Below, in pieces: positions 48,243 through 57,843 of a stretch of 64,000 bases of DNA. Source of the stretch: Croceibacterium_A sp035555595 (GTDB lineage: Bacteria > Pseudomonadota > Alphaproteobacteria > Sphingomonadales > Sphingomonadaceae). The stretch lies in contig DATMGK010000022.1 in the NCBI GenBank assembly GCA_035555595.1, forward strand, positions 10,664 through 74,663. The letters run 5' to 3'. Every line of letters begins with the position of its first letter. Positions within the stretch are counted from its first letter, which is position 1. The notes under the pieces were generated by a model, which worked only from the letters and a program-made list of their open reading frames with translations, did not search any database and was not told the DNA's origin. Both the position numbers and the translations under genes were made by a program.

Positions 48243-49022
48243 ATGACAGTGCAGACTTGCGATAGAGTCCCGGCCCGGCGGCCATGGCGCAAAGCGGCCA
48301 CCGCGCTTGGCCTTTCCGCCATGCTCCTGCCGTCAGCGGCGCTGGCGCATGACATATCGCAAATGGCGCAGCAGACCATGTTGCAGGGCGGGTTGCTCGA
48401 AGCGGTCTGGCTGGGCGCCGAACACATGCTCACCGGGTGGGATCACTTGCTGTTCCTGCTCGGCGTTCTGTTCTTCCTCACCAGCTTTGGCCAGATCGTG
48501 CGGTTCATCACCGCGTTCACGATCGGCCATACGATCACTCTGCTGGGCGCGACATGGCTGGGCATCACGGCCAACGCCTATCTGATCGATGCCCTGATCG
48601 CGTTGACGGTATGCTACAAGGCGGCGGAGAACCTCGGCCTGTTCCGCAAGGTATTCGGCATCGATGCGCCGAACCTGCTGTACATGGTCTTCCTGTTCGG
48701 CCTGATCCACGGGTTCGGCCTTTCCACCCGCCTGCAACAGATGACGCTGGTCGACGATCCCGACCTGCTGTCGAAGATACTGGCGTTCAACGTTGGTGTG
48801 GAACTGGGGCAGATCGCGGCGCTGGCGCTGATGATCTGGGTGGTGAGGTTGTGGCGCCAGACCACGGTCTGGGTGCCGGTCATGCGCGCATCGAATGCGG
48901 TGCTGCTGGTTGTCGGGCTGGGCCTGTGCGCAGTTCAGGTAGCAGGCTTCATGCAGGACCGGCGGAATGAGCCCGCGCTGGCCCTTCAGACATCCCTTCA
49001 GCCCGTGGAGGCAAACCTTTGA
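48243..49022 (+). CDS. HupE/UreJ-type nickel permease
   Basis: A 259 aa protein with a signal peptide (ALGLSAMLLPSAALAHD) and about six membrane segments. The family motif is GAEHMLTGWDHLLFLLGVLFF, with His and Asp in the H-x4-D-H pattern, and a second His region is GLIHGFGLSTRL. HupE-type proteins import nickel for metalloenzymes. GAGGGGCGA precedes ATG 48243. The stop overlaps the TonB-receptor start (TTGA). Confidence 0.88.
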   Translation: MTVQTCDRVPARRPWRKAATALGLSAMLLPSAALAHDISQMAQQTMLQGGLLEAVWLGAEHMLTGWDHLLFLLGVLFFLTSFGQIVRFITAFTIGHTITLLGATWLGITANAYLIDALIALTVCYKAAENLGLFRKVFGIDAPNLLYMVFLFGLIHGFGLSTRLQQMTLVDDPDLLSKILAFNVGVELGQIAALALMIWVVRLWRQTTVWVPVMRASNAVLLVVGLGLCAVQVAGFMQDRRNEPALALQTSLQPVEANL

Positions 49023-51037
49023 AAGGTTTGGCTTCTGCTTTGCTGGCTGGGGCGGCGTTACTGGCAGCGCCCGCCACGGCGGAGGAAATGGACGCCGAAG
49101 CTGCGGAGATCGTGGTCAAGGGGCAACTCGTAAAGGCGGATGAGGCGGCCTATTCCACCACCACGCTCGACAACGCCGATATCCGCAAGGAAAGCGTCAG
49201 CGATTTCGACGAATTGCTGAAATTCATACCCGGCATGGCGGTTCGCGATCTGGGGCTGGGCGGTGTGGCCAATTCCATCGTGATCCGCGGTTTCGGCGGC
49301 GGGGGTCACGGCGGCGATCTGGGCGCGGTGATCGACGGCGTTCCGCTTAACGAGGCGATGAGCCATGCCGACGGCTACATCGATCTCAACGTGCTGGTGC
49401 CGCTGGAGGTCGAAACGCTGACCGTCTATCGCGGGCCTGTCTCCGCGCTTTACGGCAATTACAATCGCGGTGGCCTGCTGCGGATCGATACGCGCAAGAC
49501 GGGCGACTACGTCAACGCGGATATCGGCGGCGGCTCTTTCGAAACCCTCGACGTGCAACTCGCCGCCGGTCAGCGCTGGGCCGGGGGCCAATTCAATGCC
49601 GCCGCGCAGATCTACACCACTGACGGCTATCGCCCGCAGTCCAGCCTGCTCCGTCAAACCGTGTCTGCGCGCCTTGGTTTCGATCTGGCGGAATCGGTCG
49701 AGCTATCGATCGCCGGGCGTTATCACCATTCCGAAGCGGACAGCGCCAGCTATCTCACGCAGGCTCAGTTCGACACCGATCCCTATGGCATCGATCCCAA
49801 TGCCCAGCGCGACGGCGCGAACAAGAACTTCGCCAACGGACGCGCAGACCTCAGCATCGCGCTGTCTCCATCGGTCAGCCTCGTTTCGTTCGCCTATCTG
49901 ACAGGGCAGGATTTCACCCGCTGGTTCTCCCGCCCGGTCAGCACAACCGCGTGGCGCCAGCGCGAAGAAAGCTATGAACGCAAGGTCTTCGGCGCGGGCA
50001 GCAGCTTGAACGGAGAAATCGACGCCGGCTGGTTGTCCTCGCCGGTCACCTTCGCCGCCGGGGTGGAGATGTTCCGTGAACGGACCGATTATCTGTTCTT
50101 TGACGGGCTGAACAATCGCATCCGCACCGGCCCCGCCGCAAACGATCGCGAAACGCGGCTGAACAGCGTGTCCGGTTTTGCAGAGGCGCAGGTTCCTTTC
50201 AGTCCGCTGTTCGACGTATCGCTTGGCCTCAGGGCGGATCGTTTCACCGGCGGGTGCAAGTTGCTCGGCCCGGAAACCGGCAGCGACCCCTGCGGCGATC
50301 TCGACACGACCTCGCAGCTCAGCCCAAAGGCGGGTGCCAGATCACAAGTTTCGCCCTGGCTGCAACTTCGCGCAAGCTGGTCGCAAGGCTTCGCGCTGGC
50401 CAACAACTTCGTGAAATATGCGGTCGGTGGTCAGGCGCTGGAACCCAACGTGTTCCGCCAGACGGAACTGGGCCTCACGCTCACGCCGCTGTCGGGAATG
50501 AAGCTCGATGTCGCGGCATTCCGGCTCGGCTCCGCGCAGGAAGTGCGAACCGTCGCGCCTGGCATCTACGAGAACTTCGGCAAGACGCGCCGTCAGGGGG
50601 TGGAAGCCAGCGCCGAATGGCAGGCAACCCCGTCGCTCTGGCTGCGCGGCGTCTATGGCTATGTCGAAACGGAAGTGCGCGAGAATGCCGATACCTCGCT
50701 GATCGGTAAGTCGGTGGCAGGTGTTCCGGCTCATACCGCCAATGTCGACGCCACATGGTCGCCGATCCGCGACTGGTCGCTGTCAGCGAACTGGCGCTAT
50801 GTCGGCAGCTATCAGGTCAACGCCGCCAACACGTTACAGTCCGAAGCTTACGACACGCTGGACCTGTCGATCGCTTATGACGGAACTGCCGGTTCGCTCG
50901 GCTATCAGGTCTATGGCCGCGTCGATAACGTCACCGACGCCATCTACGCCACTTCGGTATCGCAGATCGGGGGACAGACCGTGCTCGCCCCCGGCGCGCC
51001 CCGCACTTTCCGCGCTGGCGTGAAGGTGACGCTGTGA
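49019..51037 (+). CDS. TonB-dependent outer-membrane receptor (probably nickel or nickel chelate)
   Basis: A 672 aa receptor with a signal peptide. The plug domain has FDELLKFIPGMAVRDLGLGG and SIVIRGFGGGG, then IDGVPLNEAMSHADGYIDLN and YRGPVSALYGNYNRGGLL. A 22-strand-type barrel ends in AGVKVTL with a terminal hydrophobic residue. It starts at TTG 49019 with GGAGG upstream. Position between hupE and the periplasmic DUF4198 protein suggests nickel as substrate. Confidence 0.9.
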   Translation: MKGLASALLAGAALLAAPATAEEMDAEAAEIVVKGQLVKADEAAYSTTTLDNADIRKESVSDFDELLKFIPGMAVRDLGLGGVANSIVIRGFGGGGHGGDLGAVIDGVPLNEAMSHADGYIDLNVLVPLEVETLTVYRGPVSALYGNYNRGGLLRIDTRKTGDYVNADIGGGSFETLDVQLAAGQRWAGGQFNAAAQIYTTDGYRPQSSLLRQTVSARLGFDLAESVELSIAGRYHHSEADSASYLTQAQFDTDPYGIDPNAQRDGANKNFANGRADLSIALSPSVSLVSFAYLTGQDFTRWFSRPVSTTAWRQREESYERKVFGAGSSLNGEIDAGWLSSPVTFAAGVEMFRERTDYLFFDGLNNRIRTGPAANDRETRLNSVSGFAEAQVPFSPLFDVSLGLRADRFTGGCKLLGPETGSDPCGDLDTTSQLSPKAGARSQVSPWLQLRASWSQGFALANNFVKYAVGGQALEPNVFRQTELGLTLTPLSGMKLDVAAFRLGSAQEVRTVAPGIYENFGKTRRQGVEASAEWQATPSLWLRGVYGYVETEVRENADTSLIGKSVAGVPAHTANVDATWSPIRDWSLSANWRYVGSYQVNAANTLQSEAYDTLDLSIAYDGTAGSLGYQVYGRVDNVTDAIYATSVSQIGGQTVLAPGAPRTFRAGVKVTL

Positions 51038-51066
51038 TGCCCGTGATCCTGCGGAGGAGATTTTCC

Positions 51067-51771
51067 ATGCTCAAGAAGGCCCGGCTTTGCGCCGCCCTGG
51101 TCTGTGGTGCCATCGCCCTTCCTGCCGCGGCCCACACGGTCTGGCTGGTGCCAGAAGGTTCCAGCTCCGCGTGGCACGTCCTGTTCGGCGGCCATAATGG
51201 AGAAGTGAACGAATACCCGGCCGCCAAGCTGAAAACCGTCACCGCTCTCGCGGCGGATGGAAAGGCCCTGCGCGTTACGCGCAGAACGGCGGCCGATGGG
51301 GTCCATCTGACGATCAGCGGGCGCCCCAGCGTGATACTCGCCCACTACGACAACGGCATTCACACTACGCGGTCCAATGGGCCGTCGGTCGAAAAACCGA
51401 TGAACGAAGTGCCCAACGCGCTGAAAGCCACACGGGCGATCAAGTATCACAAGACTGTGGCGGCATGGTCGCCGATAGTGGCGCAGCCTGCGGGTCAGCC
51501 GTTCGAAGTCGTGCCCCTGTCCGCCAGCCAGCCCGTTGCGGGGCAACCGATGCGCGTGCGCGTGCTGATCGGTGGCCGTCCTGCCGCCGGTATCGCCATC
51601 GCCCGTAACGAAGAAGGGCGCGATGCGGTGACAAACGCGGAAGGCGTGGCCAGCTTCACGCCGGTCAAAGGGTTCAACAAGCTCTGGGCTGGCAGGAGGG
51701 CGCAGGTCAGCGGTAACCCCGCTTTCACGGAAGACAGCGTCGAATACTCGCTGGGGTTCTTCGCCCGATGA
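51067..51771 (+). CDS. Periplasmic DUF4198 protein of a nickel uptake system
   Basis: A 234 aa exported protein with signal ALVCGAIALPAAAH. The mature N-terminus begins His-Thr-Val-Trp, a conserved potential metal-binding end in DUF4198 proteins. Beta-rich, with NGEVNEYPAAKLKTVTAL and a C-terminal Ig-like region (AGQPMRVRVLIGGRPAAGI). Such proteins accompany nickel and cobalt transporters. ATG 51067 follows GGAGGAG; it overlaps the next gene by ATGA. Confidence 0.82.
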   Translation: MLKKARLCAALVCGAIALPAAAHTVWLVPEGSSSAWHVLFGGHNGEVNEYPAAKLKTVTALAADGKALRVTRRTAADGVHLTISGRPSVILAHYDNGIHTTRSNGPSVEKPMNEVPNALKATRAIKYHKTVAAWSPIVAQPAGQPFEVVPLSASQPVAGQPMRVRVLIGGRPAAGIAIARNEEGRDAVTNAEGVASFTPVKGFNKLWAGRRAQVSGNPAFTEDSVEYSLGFFAR

Positions 51772-52253
51772 ACGCCCTTATGCGCCCGCTGCTTGCCCTC
51801 CTGCTCGGTATGGCCGCCAGCATGGCCAGCGCCCCCGCGCTTGCCCACGGCCTGTTGATGAAGCTGGATTCACAGGGGCAGACGATTTCCGGAGAGGTCT
51901 ATTTCAGCAACGGGCAACGGGCAGGCGGCGTCTGGGTTGAACTGTTCGACGATGCATCGCCGGATGTGGCGATACAAACCTTCCAGACGGCGCCCGATGG
52001 TTCGTTCAGCGTGGATGGGGTGCCCGGCCATGCCTATCGCGTCCGCGCATCCGGCGAAGAAGGACATGAAATCATCATGACCATCGCTCTCGCTGGCGAA
52101 ACGGCGCAAGGAACCATGGTCGAAGACGGTCCGCCGGATCAGGCGGAAAGCGGGGAAGGGGTGCCCGCCTGGGCCGTGCTCGGCGGCTTCCTGCTGCTGT
52201 CGCTGATACCCCTGTACTGGCTGCGTCGCCGCGATGCCGCCACCGGGAGCTGA
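51768..52253 (+). CDS. Exported Ig-like protein with C-terminal membrane anchor
   Basis: A 161 aa protein. A signal peptide ending ASAPALAHG gives a mature His at the N-terminus. A beta-sandwich follows (ISGEVYFSNGQRAGGVWVEL), then a Glu/Asp-rich linker and one membrane helix (WAVLGGFLLLSLIPLYWL) with a basic end. It resembles the NikL-like small components of nickel transporters. Last gene of the hupE operon; its 3' end converges on the response-regulator gene with 7 bp between them. Confidence 0.7.
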   Translation: MNALMRPLLALLLGMAASMASAPALAHGLLMKLDSQGQTISGEVYFSNGQRAGGVWVELFDDASPDVAIQTFQTAPDGSFSVDGVPGHAYRVRASGEEGHEIIMTIALAGETAQGTMVEDGPPDQAESGEGVPAWAVLGGFLLLSLIPLYWLRRRDAATGS

Positions 52254-52260
52254 CCGATCC

Positions 52261-53184
52261 TTATTGTGAGATCGTCCGCACGGCGAAGGCCGCCGCCGCC
52301 GCCCGCGTTTCTACGCCCAGCTTCTCGAACACCTGCTCCAGATGTTTGTTCACCGTGCGCGGGCTGATCGTCAGGATTTCGCTGATCACGCGGTTCGGTT
52401 TGCCATAGCTGACCCACAGCAGAACCTCGGCCTCGCGCTGCGTCAGGCCGAACTGCTGTTGCAGCCGCGCGATATTGGCCTGCGGGTCGATGCTATTGAT
52501 ACGGACCAGCAGCTCGTCGCCGCGCGGGCGGCCCACCACGATCAGCTCCAGCGATCGATCCTCGTCGATTTCCGCTTTCGCTGACGTGCCGGGGACGGCC
52601 TTCTCATTCAGCAGCCGCGCCGCGGGTGCGCGCAGGATTTCCGGCAGCACGCGGTCGTGCTGTGACCAGTCGGGCACGAAGGCCCCCAGCAACTCTTCGG
52701 CTGCCGGGGTGCACCACGCGACATCGCCGTTCGCGTCGATGGCGATCAGGCTGCGGCCCGTTGCATCCAGCGCATACTGGCTGCCCTGCGCCTGCCGGGC
52801 ATTGGCGATATGCACGCGGATACGCGCCAGCAATTCGTCCACCACGATGGGTTTGCGGATATAGTCGATCCCACCCACTTCCAGCGCGTGAACCACGTGT
52901 TCGCTTTCGGTCAGGCCGGTCATGAAGATGATCGGCACTTTCGCGCCCGCCGCCGTGGCCTTGATCGCGCGGGTGGTTTCGAACCCGTCCAGCCCCGGCA
53001 TCACCGCGTCCATCAGCACCAGATCGGGCACGATATGTCCGAACAGGTCCAGCGCGCTTTCGCCGCTGGTGGCGATTAAGACCGCGATCCCTACGGCTTC
53101 CAGGGTATCGGTCAGGAAGCGTAGCGATTCCTGGGTGTCGTCAACGACGAGGACCGTGGCGGTGAGGGGAGGGGCAACGTTCAT
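52261..53184 (-). CDS. Response regulator, REC-PAS-LuxR type
   Basis: A 307 aa DNA-binding regulator. The receiver has VLVVDDTQES and the phosphoacceptor in LVLMDAVMPGLDG. The middle has a PAS-like segment (LIAIDANGDVAWCTPAAEELLG). The C-terminal LuxR HTH reads FGLTQREAEVLLWVSYGK and then ISPRTVNKHLEQVFEKLGV. It overlaps the sensor kinase stop by ATGA and is the last gene of the urease operon. It is the best candidate to bind the three shared boxes (48161, 61622, 61824). Confidence 0.92.
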   Translation of the reverse strand: MNVAPPLTATVLVVDDTQESLRFLTDTLEAVGIAVLIATSGESALDLFGHIVPDLVLMDAVMPGLDGFETTRAIKATAAGAKVPIIFMTGLTESEHVVHALEVGGIDYIRKPIVVDELLARIRVHIANARQAQGSQYALDATGRSLIAIDANGDVAWCTPAAEELLGAFVPDWSQHDRVLPEILRAPAARLLNEKAVPGTSAKAEIDEDRSLELIVVGRPRGDELLVRINSIDPQANIARLQQQFGLTQREAEVLLWVSYGKPNRVISEILTISPRTVNKHLEQVFEKLGVETRAAAAAFAVRTISQ

Positions 53185-56100
53185 GTTAGGGACCTGACAG
53201 TCTTCAAAATCATCTGGATGTCAAAATCGTCAAGTTGCTTCAGCAACTGATCGACCAGCGGTCGCGCCTCGGGGAAGGCGTTTTCCAACTCTCGGATACC
53301 GGCTTCGATGCCGCGCACGTGCCCGATCATTGCCTTCTGCTCAATCTCTGAAAGCAGCGGCGCGGCTTCCGGGCTCAGCGCGGGCAGGGGCGGGACAGGG
53401 TGCCCGCTGTCGGGATCGGCGGTCGCCCCGACCCACCGTATCGAAAGCTGGGTGGCGATCGCCTCCAGCATGGCGTCCAGTTCGACCGGCTTCTTCAGGA
53501 ACATGTCATGCCGGGCGTCGCCATCGCCGCCACGGCGGAACTCGTGAACATTCGCTGACACCATGACGATTTTCAGCGCCGCACCATGTTCCTCGCGCAG
53601 CTTCTCGCACACGTCCCATCCCGATTCTCCAGGCATGGAGATGTCCAGCAGGATGAGGTCAGGCTTTTCCGCCCGCGCCCGTACCAGTCCTTCCGCCCCA
53701 TTAGGCGCGCCCAGAACGGTGAAGTCGAGCGGTTCCAGCAGGCTGCGGACCATGCTCAACTGTAACGGATCGTCGTCGATCACCAGCACGGTGCGCCTCT
53801 GGCCTTCATAGGCGGTGACGGTGTCCAGCAGCTTGGGATCGGGATCGCTCCCGGCCACCTGGCTCAGCATCAGGCGCAATGTGAAGCGCGTCCCTTTGCC
53901 CGGCTCGCTCTCGACGGCCAGATCGCCGCCCAGGATGCGGATCAGCGCCTGAGTGATGGCCAGACCCAGCCCGACGCCCTTTTCCCGCTGCGCATCGGGG
54001 TTTTCGCCGCGCTCGAACGGTTCGAACACCCGCTCCAGATCTTCCGGCGAAATGCCGATGCCGGTGTCGATAACCTCAAACGTGGCCAGCTGGCTGCGAT
54101 ATTCCACGCGGAACGTTACGGAGCCTGCCCGCGTGAACTTCACGGCATTGGACAGCAGGTTGATCAGAATCTGGCGCAGCCGCTTCTGATCGGTCCGCAC
54201 GAAATCCGGCAGGTATTTCGGGCGTTCGAAATGGAACGAGATACCCTTCGCCTGCGCCTGCGGGCGGAACATGTTGGCGATCTGATCGACGAAGGGGGAA
54301 AAACGCACTGTATCGTTGGTGATCCGCAGCACGCCGCTTTCCACCTGCGATATGTCCAGCAGCCCTTCGACCAGATTGGTCAGATGTTCCGAACTGCGGC
54401 GGATCACTTTCGCCGCTTCGGCCGGGCTCACGTCGCTGCCGCGTTCCAATAGCTGGGAGTAACCGTATATCGAATTGAGCGGAGAGCGGATCTCGTGGCT
54501 GACGTTCACCAGATAGCGGCTCTTGGCGAAGTTGGCGGCATCTGCCGCCTCCTTGGCCTGCTGCAATTCCGCCTCGGTCTGGTTGTGCGCCTCTATCTCT
54601 TCCTGCAGCAGATGCACGTGATGCTCGCTTTCCTGCATCGCCGATCGTCTGCTGTGGTGGACCAGCACCACGATCCACGACAGCACGCCGCCCAGCAGGA
54701 ACAGCAGCAGGAACAGGCTGATCAGCACGCTATAGGCTTGCGCCATCAGCGTCGGGGCCAGCATCTCTATCTGCCACGCCAGCATCCCCACGATCGCCCC
54801 GATGGCCGCCGTCACGGCCAGCATCACGAATACGAAATGGCCCACCGGGGTATGCACGTAAGGGCGCGCGCGGCGCGGCAGGAAGTATTCGATCCAGCGC
54901 GACATCTGCTGCGTCGCCCGGCTGCCGTCCTTGCAGCGGTCGTGGCACCGGGCCTCCAGCGTGCAGCACAGCGAACAGATCGGCGAAGAATAGACCGGGC
55001 AATAGGCCATGTCGGTCAGTTCGAACTTGTTTTCGCACATCACGCAGGTTTCTTCCCGCGCGCCCGCGGGCCAGTGCGTGCGCCGCGCGATGTAGAACCG
55101 CCCATGTGTGATCAGCGCCAGCGCGGGCGCGGCGGCGAAGGCTACCGTCAGCGCGATAAACGGGGCGAATGCCCGCGCCACCGGCCCCAGCAGGCCCAGT
55201 TGCGCGCAGGCCGCCACGATGATCGCCAGCAGCATCGCCCCGATACCCACCGGGTTCAGGTCGAACAGGTGCGCGCGCTTGAATTCGATCCCGCGCGGCG
55301 AAAGGCGCAGCGGTTTGGAGATCATCAGATCGGCCGCCAGCGCGCCGATCCATCCGGCCGCCACCATCGCGTACATGATCAGCACCTGCTCGATCACCAC
55401 GAAGATGCCCGTTTCCATCAGCAGCAGCGCGATCAGCACGTTGAACACCAGCCACACGATGCGCCCCGGATGGCTGTGCGTCAGGCGAGAGAAGAAGTTC
55501 GACCACGCGATCGACCCGGCATAGGCGTTCGTCACGTTGATCTTCAGCTGGCACACCACCACGAACAGTCCGGTCAGGATCAGCGACAGCGTGGGCCAGT
55601 CGGTCATCTGCGTGAAGATCGCGTGGAACATCGCCGTCGGGCTGGCCGGATCGGCGGGTGGGTTCACGCCCGTCATGACGAACCACGCCAGATAGGAACC
55701 CAGCAGCAGTTTCACCCCGGCGATCACCGTCCAGCCCGGCCCGCCTGCCAGCATGGCGATCCACCACCTCGTCGCGCCGATGCGCTGGCGTGACGGCAGA
55801 AACCGCAGATAATCCGCCTGCTCGCCGATCTGGGGGAGGAGGGAGAGCAGGGTGGAAAGGGCGAACCCGAAATAGAGCAGGCTGACGCTGCCATCCACCG
55901 CGCCTAGCTGGCCGGTGAAGTCCGACCACATGGCCAGCGCTTCCGGCCCGGCCCAGATGATATAGGCGATGGGCGCCAGTTGCAGCACGATCCAGATCGG
56001 CTGCGTCCACACCTGAAAGCGTGAGATTACGCTCATGCCGTAAAAGGCGATCGGGATCACCGCCAGCGCGCAGATCAGATAGGCGATGGACATCGACATG

Positions 56101-56537
56101 CCCGTCATCGCCCTCAGCGCCACGGCCATGATCGTGGCTTCCACCGAAAACAGCAGGAACGTGAACGATGCGTAGATCAGCGATGTCAGGGTGGAGCCGA
56201 GATAGCCGAACCCCGCGCCGCGCGTCAGCAGGTCTATGTCCAGCCCGCGCCGCGCCGCTTCATAGGCGATGGGCAGGCCGATCACGAACATGATGACCAT
56301 CGCCGCGGCAATGGCCGCGACGCTGTTGGAAAACCCGTAAACCAGTGTGATTGACGCGCCGATCGCCTCGCACGCCAGGAACGCCGTCGCCCCTATCGCC
56401 GTGCCGCTGACGCGCCGCGCAGACCACCGCCGCCCGCTTTCGGCAGTGTAACGTAACGCGTAATCTTCAAGTGTCTGGCTTGCGACCCACTTGTTATAGA
56501 GGCGTTTCTCTCTGGGGACGTAGTCGATCTGCCTCAT
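53181..56537 (-). CDS. NCS1-transporter-fused hybrid sensor kinase
   Basis: A 1118 aa protein. Residues about 1-480 form a 12-TM purine/cytosine/allantoin permease (NCS1) domain, opening YNKWVASQTLEDYALRYT. Residues 498-535 hold eight cysteines (C498, C501, C513, C521, C524, C525, C531, C535), a likely cytoplasmic metal-binding cluster. Two further membrane helices lie at about 566-588 and 602-627. The kinase core has His681 in LVNVSHEIRSPLNS, plus DTGIGISPEDLE and GVGLGLAITQAL. A receiver opens TVLVIDDDPLQ. It sits between ureG and its response regulator, overlapping both by 4 nt. The sensed ligand is probably a nucleobase, urea-related compound or similar. Confidence 0.93.
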   Translation of the reverse strand: MRQIDYVPREKRLYNKWVASQTLEDYALRYTAESGRRWSARRVSGTAIGATAFLACEAIGASITLVYGFSNSVAAIAAAMVIMFVIGLPIAYEAARRGLDIDLLTRGAGFGYLGSTLTSLIYASFTFLLFSVEATIMAVALRAMTGMSMSIAYLICALAVIPIAFYGMSVISRFQVWTQPIWIVLQLAPIAYIIWAGPEALAMWSDFTGQLGAVDGSVSLLYFGFALSTLLSLLPQIGEQADYLRFLPSRQRIGATRWWIAMLAGGPGWTVIAGVKLLLGSYLAWFVMTGVNPPADPASPTAMFHAIFTQMTDWPTLSLILTGLFVVVCQLKINVTNAYAGSIAWSNFFSRLTHSHPGRIVWLVFNVLIALLLMETGIFVVIEQVLIMYAMVAAGWIGALAADLMISKPLRLSPRGIEFKRAHLFDLNPVGIGAMLLAIIVAACAQLGLLGPVARAFAPFIALTVAFAAAPALALITHGRFYIARRTHWPAGAREETCVMCENKFELTDMAYCPVYSSPICSLCCTLEARCHDRCKDGSRATQQMSRWIEYFLPRRARPYVHTPVGHFVFVMLAVTAAIGAIVGMLAWQIEMLAPTLMAQAYSVLISLFLLLFLLGGVLSWIVVLVHHSRRSAMQESEHHVHLLQEEIEAHNQTEAELQQAKEAADAANFAKSRYLVNVSHEIRSPLNSIYGYSQLLERGSDVSPAEAAKVIRRSSEHLTNLVEGLLDISQVESGVLRITNDTVRFSPFVDQIANMFRPQAQAKGISFHFERPKYLPDFVRTDQKRLRQILINLLSNAVKFTRAGSVTFRVEYRSQLATFEVIDTGIGISPEDLERVFEPFERGENPDAQREKGVGLGLAITQALIRILGGDLAVESEPGKGTRFTLRLMLSQVAGSDPDPKLLDTVTAYEGQRRTVLVIDDDPLQLSMVRSLLEPLDFTVLGAPNGAEGLVRARAEKPDLILLDISMPGESGWDVCEKLREEHGAALKIVMVSANVHEFRRGGDGDARHDMFLKKPVELDAMLEAIATQLSIRWVGATADPDSGHPVPPLPALSPEAAPLLSEIEQKAMIGHVRGIEAGIRELENAFPEARPLVDQLLKQLDDFDIQMILKTVRSLT

Positions 56538-57166
56538 CGCAGCCTTTCGCCGGCGGGCAGCGCGCCGGTTTCGACGATGAAGGCGATGATATCGTCCAGT
56601 CCGATATTATCCTTGAGGTTGGTGAACAGGAACGGCCGCTCGCCGCGCATCTTGCGCGCGTCGCGGTCCATCACTTCCAGGCTGGCGCCCACCAGCGGGG
56701 CCAGGTCGATCTTGTTGATCACCAGCAGGTCAGACCGGGTGATGCCGGGCCCACCCTTGCGCGGGATCTTGTCCCCGGCGGACACGTCGATGACGTAGAT
56801 GGTGATGTCGGCCAGTTCCGGGCTGAAAGTGGCGGCCAGATTATCGCCCCCGCTTTCGATGAAGATCGCGTCCAGGCCGGGGAACCGCCGGTTCATCTCG
56901 TCGATGGCGGCCAGATTGATGCTGGCGTCTTCGCGGATCGCGGTGTGCGGGCAGCCGCCGGTTTCCACGCCCATGATCCGCTCGGGCGAAAGCGCGCCGG
57001 ACCGGGTCAGGAATTCCGCATCCTCGCGCGTGTAGATGTCATTGGTGATGGCCGCGATGTTGTAGGTATCGCGCATCGCCTTGCACAGCCGGTCGGTCAG
57101 CGCTGTCTTGCCAGACCCGACCGGGCCGCCAATACCTACGCGAAGGGGGCCGTTGGCCGTGCTCAT
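56534..57166 (-). CDS. ureG: Urease accessory GTPase UreG
   Basis: A 210 aa SIMIBI GTPase that loads nickel into urease. The P-loop is GGPVGSGKTALTDRL (residues 13-27), the metal motif is GGCPHTAIRED, with FIESGGDNLAATFSPEL and the guanine motif NKIDLA. It overlaps the sensor kinase and ureF by ATGA. Confidence 0.97.
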   Translation of the reverse strand: MSTANGPLRVGIGGPVGSGKTALTDRLCKAMRDTYNIAAITNDIYTREDAEFLTRSGALSPERIMGVETGGCPHTAIREDASINLAAIDEMNRRFPGLDAIFIESGGDNLAATFSPELADITIYVIDVSAGDKIPRKGGPGITRSDLLVINKIDLAPLVGASLEVMDRDARKMRGERPFLFTNLKDNIGLDDIIAFIVETGALPAGERLR

Positions 57167-57843
57167 GATCTGAAAAGCCTCGTATAAAGTGTTTCGTGGC
57201 GGAGCGACGCCAGCTCCAGCGCGGGGGACGCAGTGCCCAGATCGTCCAGCGGCGTGGCCAGCGCGCGGTCGGCGATGGCGCCGATCCGCCCCGCCAGTTC
57301 GGCCAGCGCGTGCTGACCGTCGGTCTGGCCCAGCGGCACCAGCCGCACCCCGGCGGAAACGAGGTTGGCGGCGGTGGAATGCAGCCAGAAATGCAGTGCC
57401 GGTTCCAGCGCGATGCCCTGCGCGGCGCAGGCCAGCGCCATCACCGTGCAGTGCGCCATGGGCCGGTCGGAGTTACGGCCCGCGAATGCCTCCAGCGCCG
57501 GGTCCGGCCACGCCTTGCGCGTTACGGACAGGAATGATGCACCCTGCTGGCGGCTTTCCAGCGCGGTTTCGCTGCTGCCCCTGAACGCGGCGGCCAGTTC
57601 GGCCACCTCGTCAAACGCGGCATCGTCCCCCGCCGCACGCCATGCGTGGCAGAACAGCACCGCATCCACCCAGCCGCCCCCACGTGAAAGCACCGCCTCC
57701 ACATAATCCGCCAGATTCTGCGCGGTGCGAACGCGGCCATCGTCGACGGCGGTTTCAAGTCCGTGGCTATAGGTGAAGCTGCCCACCGGATAGGATGGGG
57801 ACGTCCAGGCCAGAAGCCGGTGCAGGCCCGGATCAGTGAGCAT
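57163..57843 (-). CDS. ureF: Urease accessory protein UreF
   Basis: A 226 aa helical protein that acts with UreD/UreG in urease maturation. Family phrases are LLAWTSPSYPVGSFTYSHGLE, RDAAFDEVAELAAAF-like helices and the C-terminal LASLRHETLYTRLFRS. ATG 57843 begins MLTDPGLHRLL; the frame extends upstream only because the His-rich ureE tail is read in another frame. It overlaps the ureE stop by 11 nt. Confidence 0.94.
   Translation of the reverse strand: MLTDPGLHRLLAWTSPSYPVGSFTYSHGLETAVDDGRVRTAQNLADYVEAVLSRGGGWVDAVLFCHAWRAAGDDAAFDEVAELAAAFRGSSETALESRQQGASFLSVTRKAWPDPALEAFAGRNSDRPMAHCTVMALACAAQGIALEPALHFWLHSTAANLVSAGVRLVPLGQTDGQHALAELAGRIGAIADRALATPLDDLGTASPALELASLRHETLYTRLFRS

Noticed and set aside
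54495..55793. Long plus-strand open frame opposite the NCS1-kinase gene
   Set aside because: Shadow of transmembrane-coding sequence; composition is His/Gln/Arg-rich without a domain.
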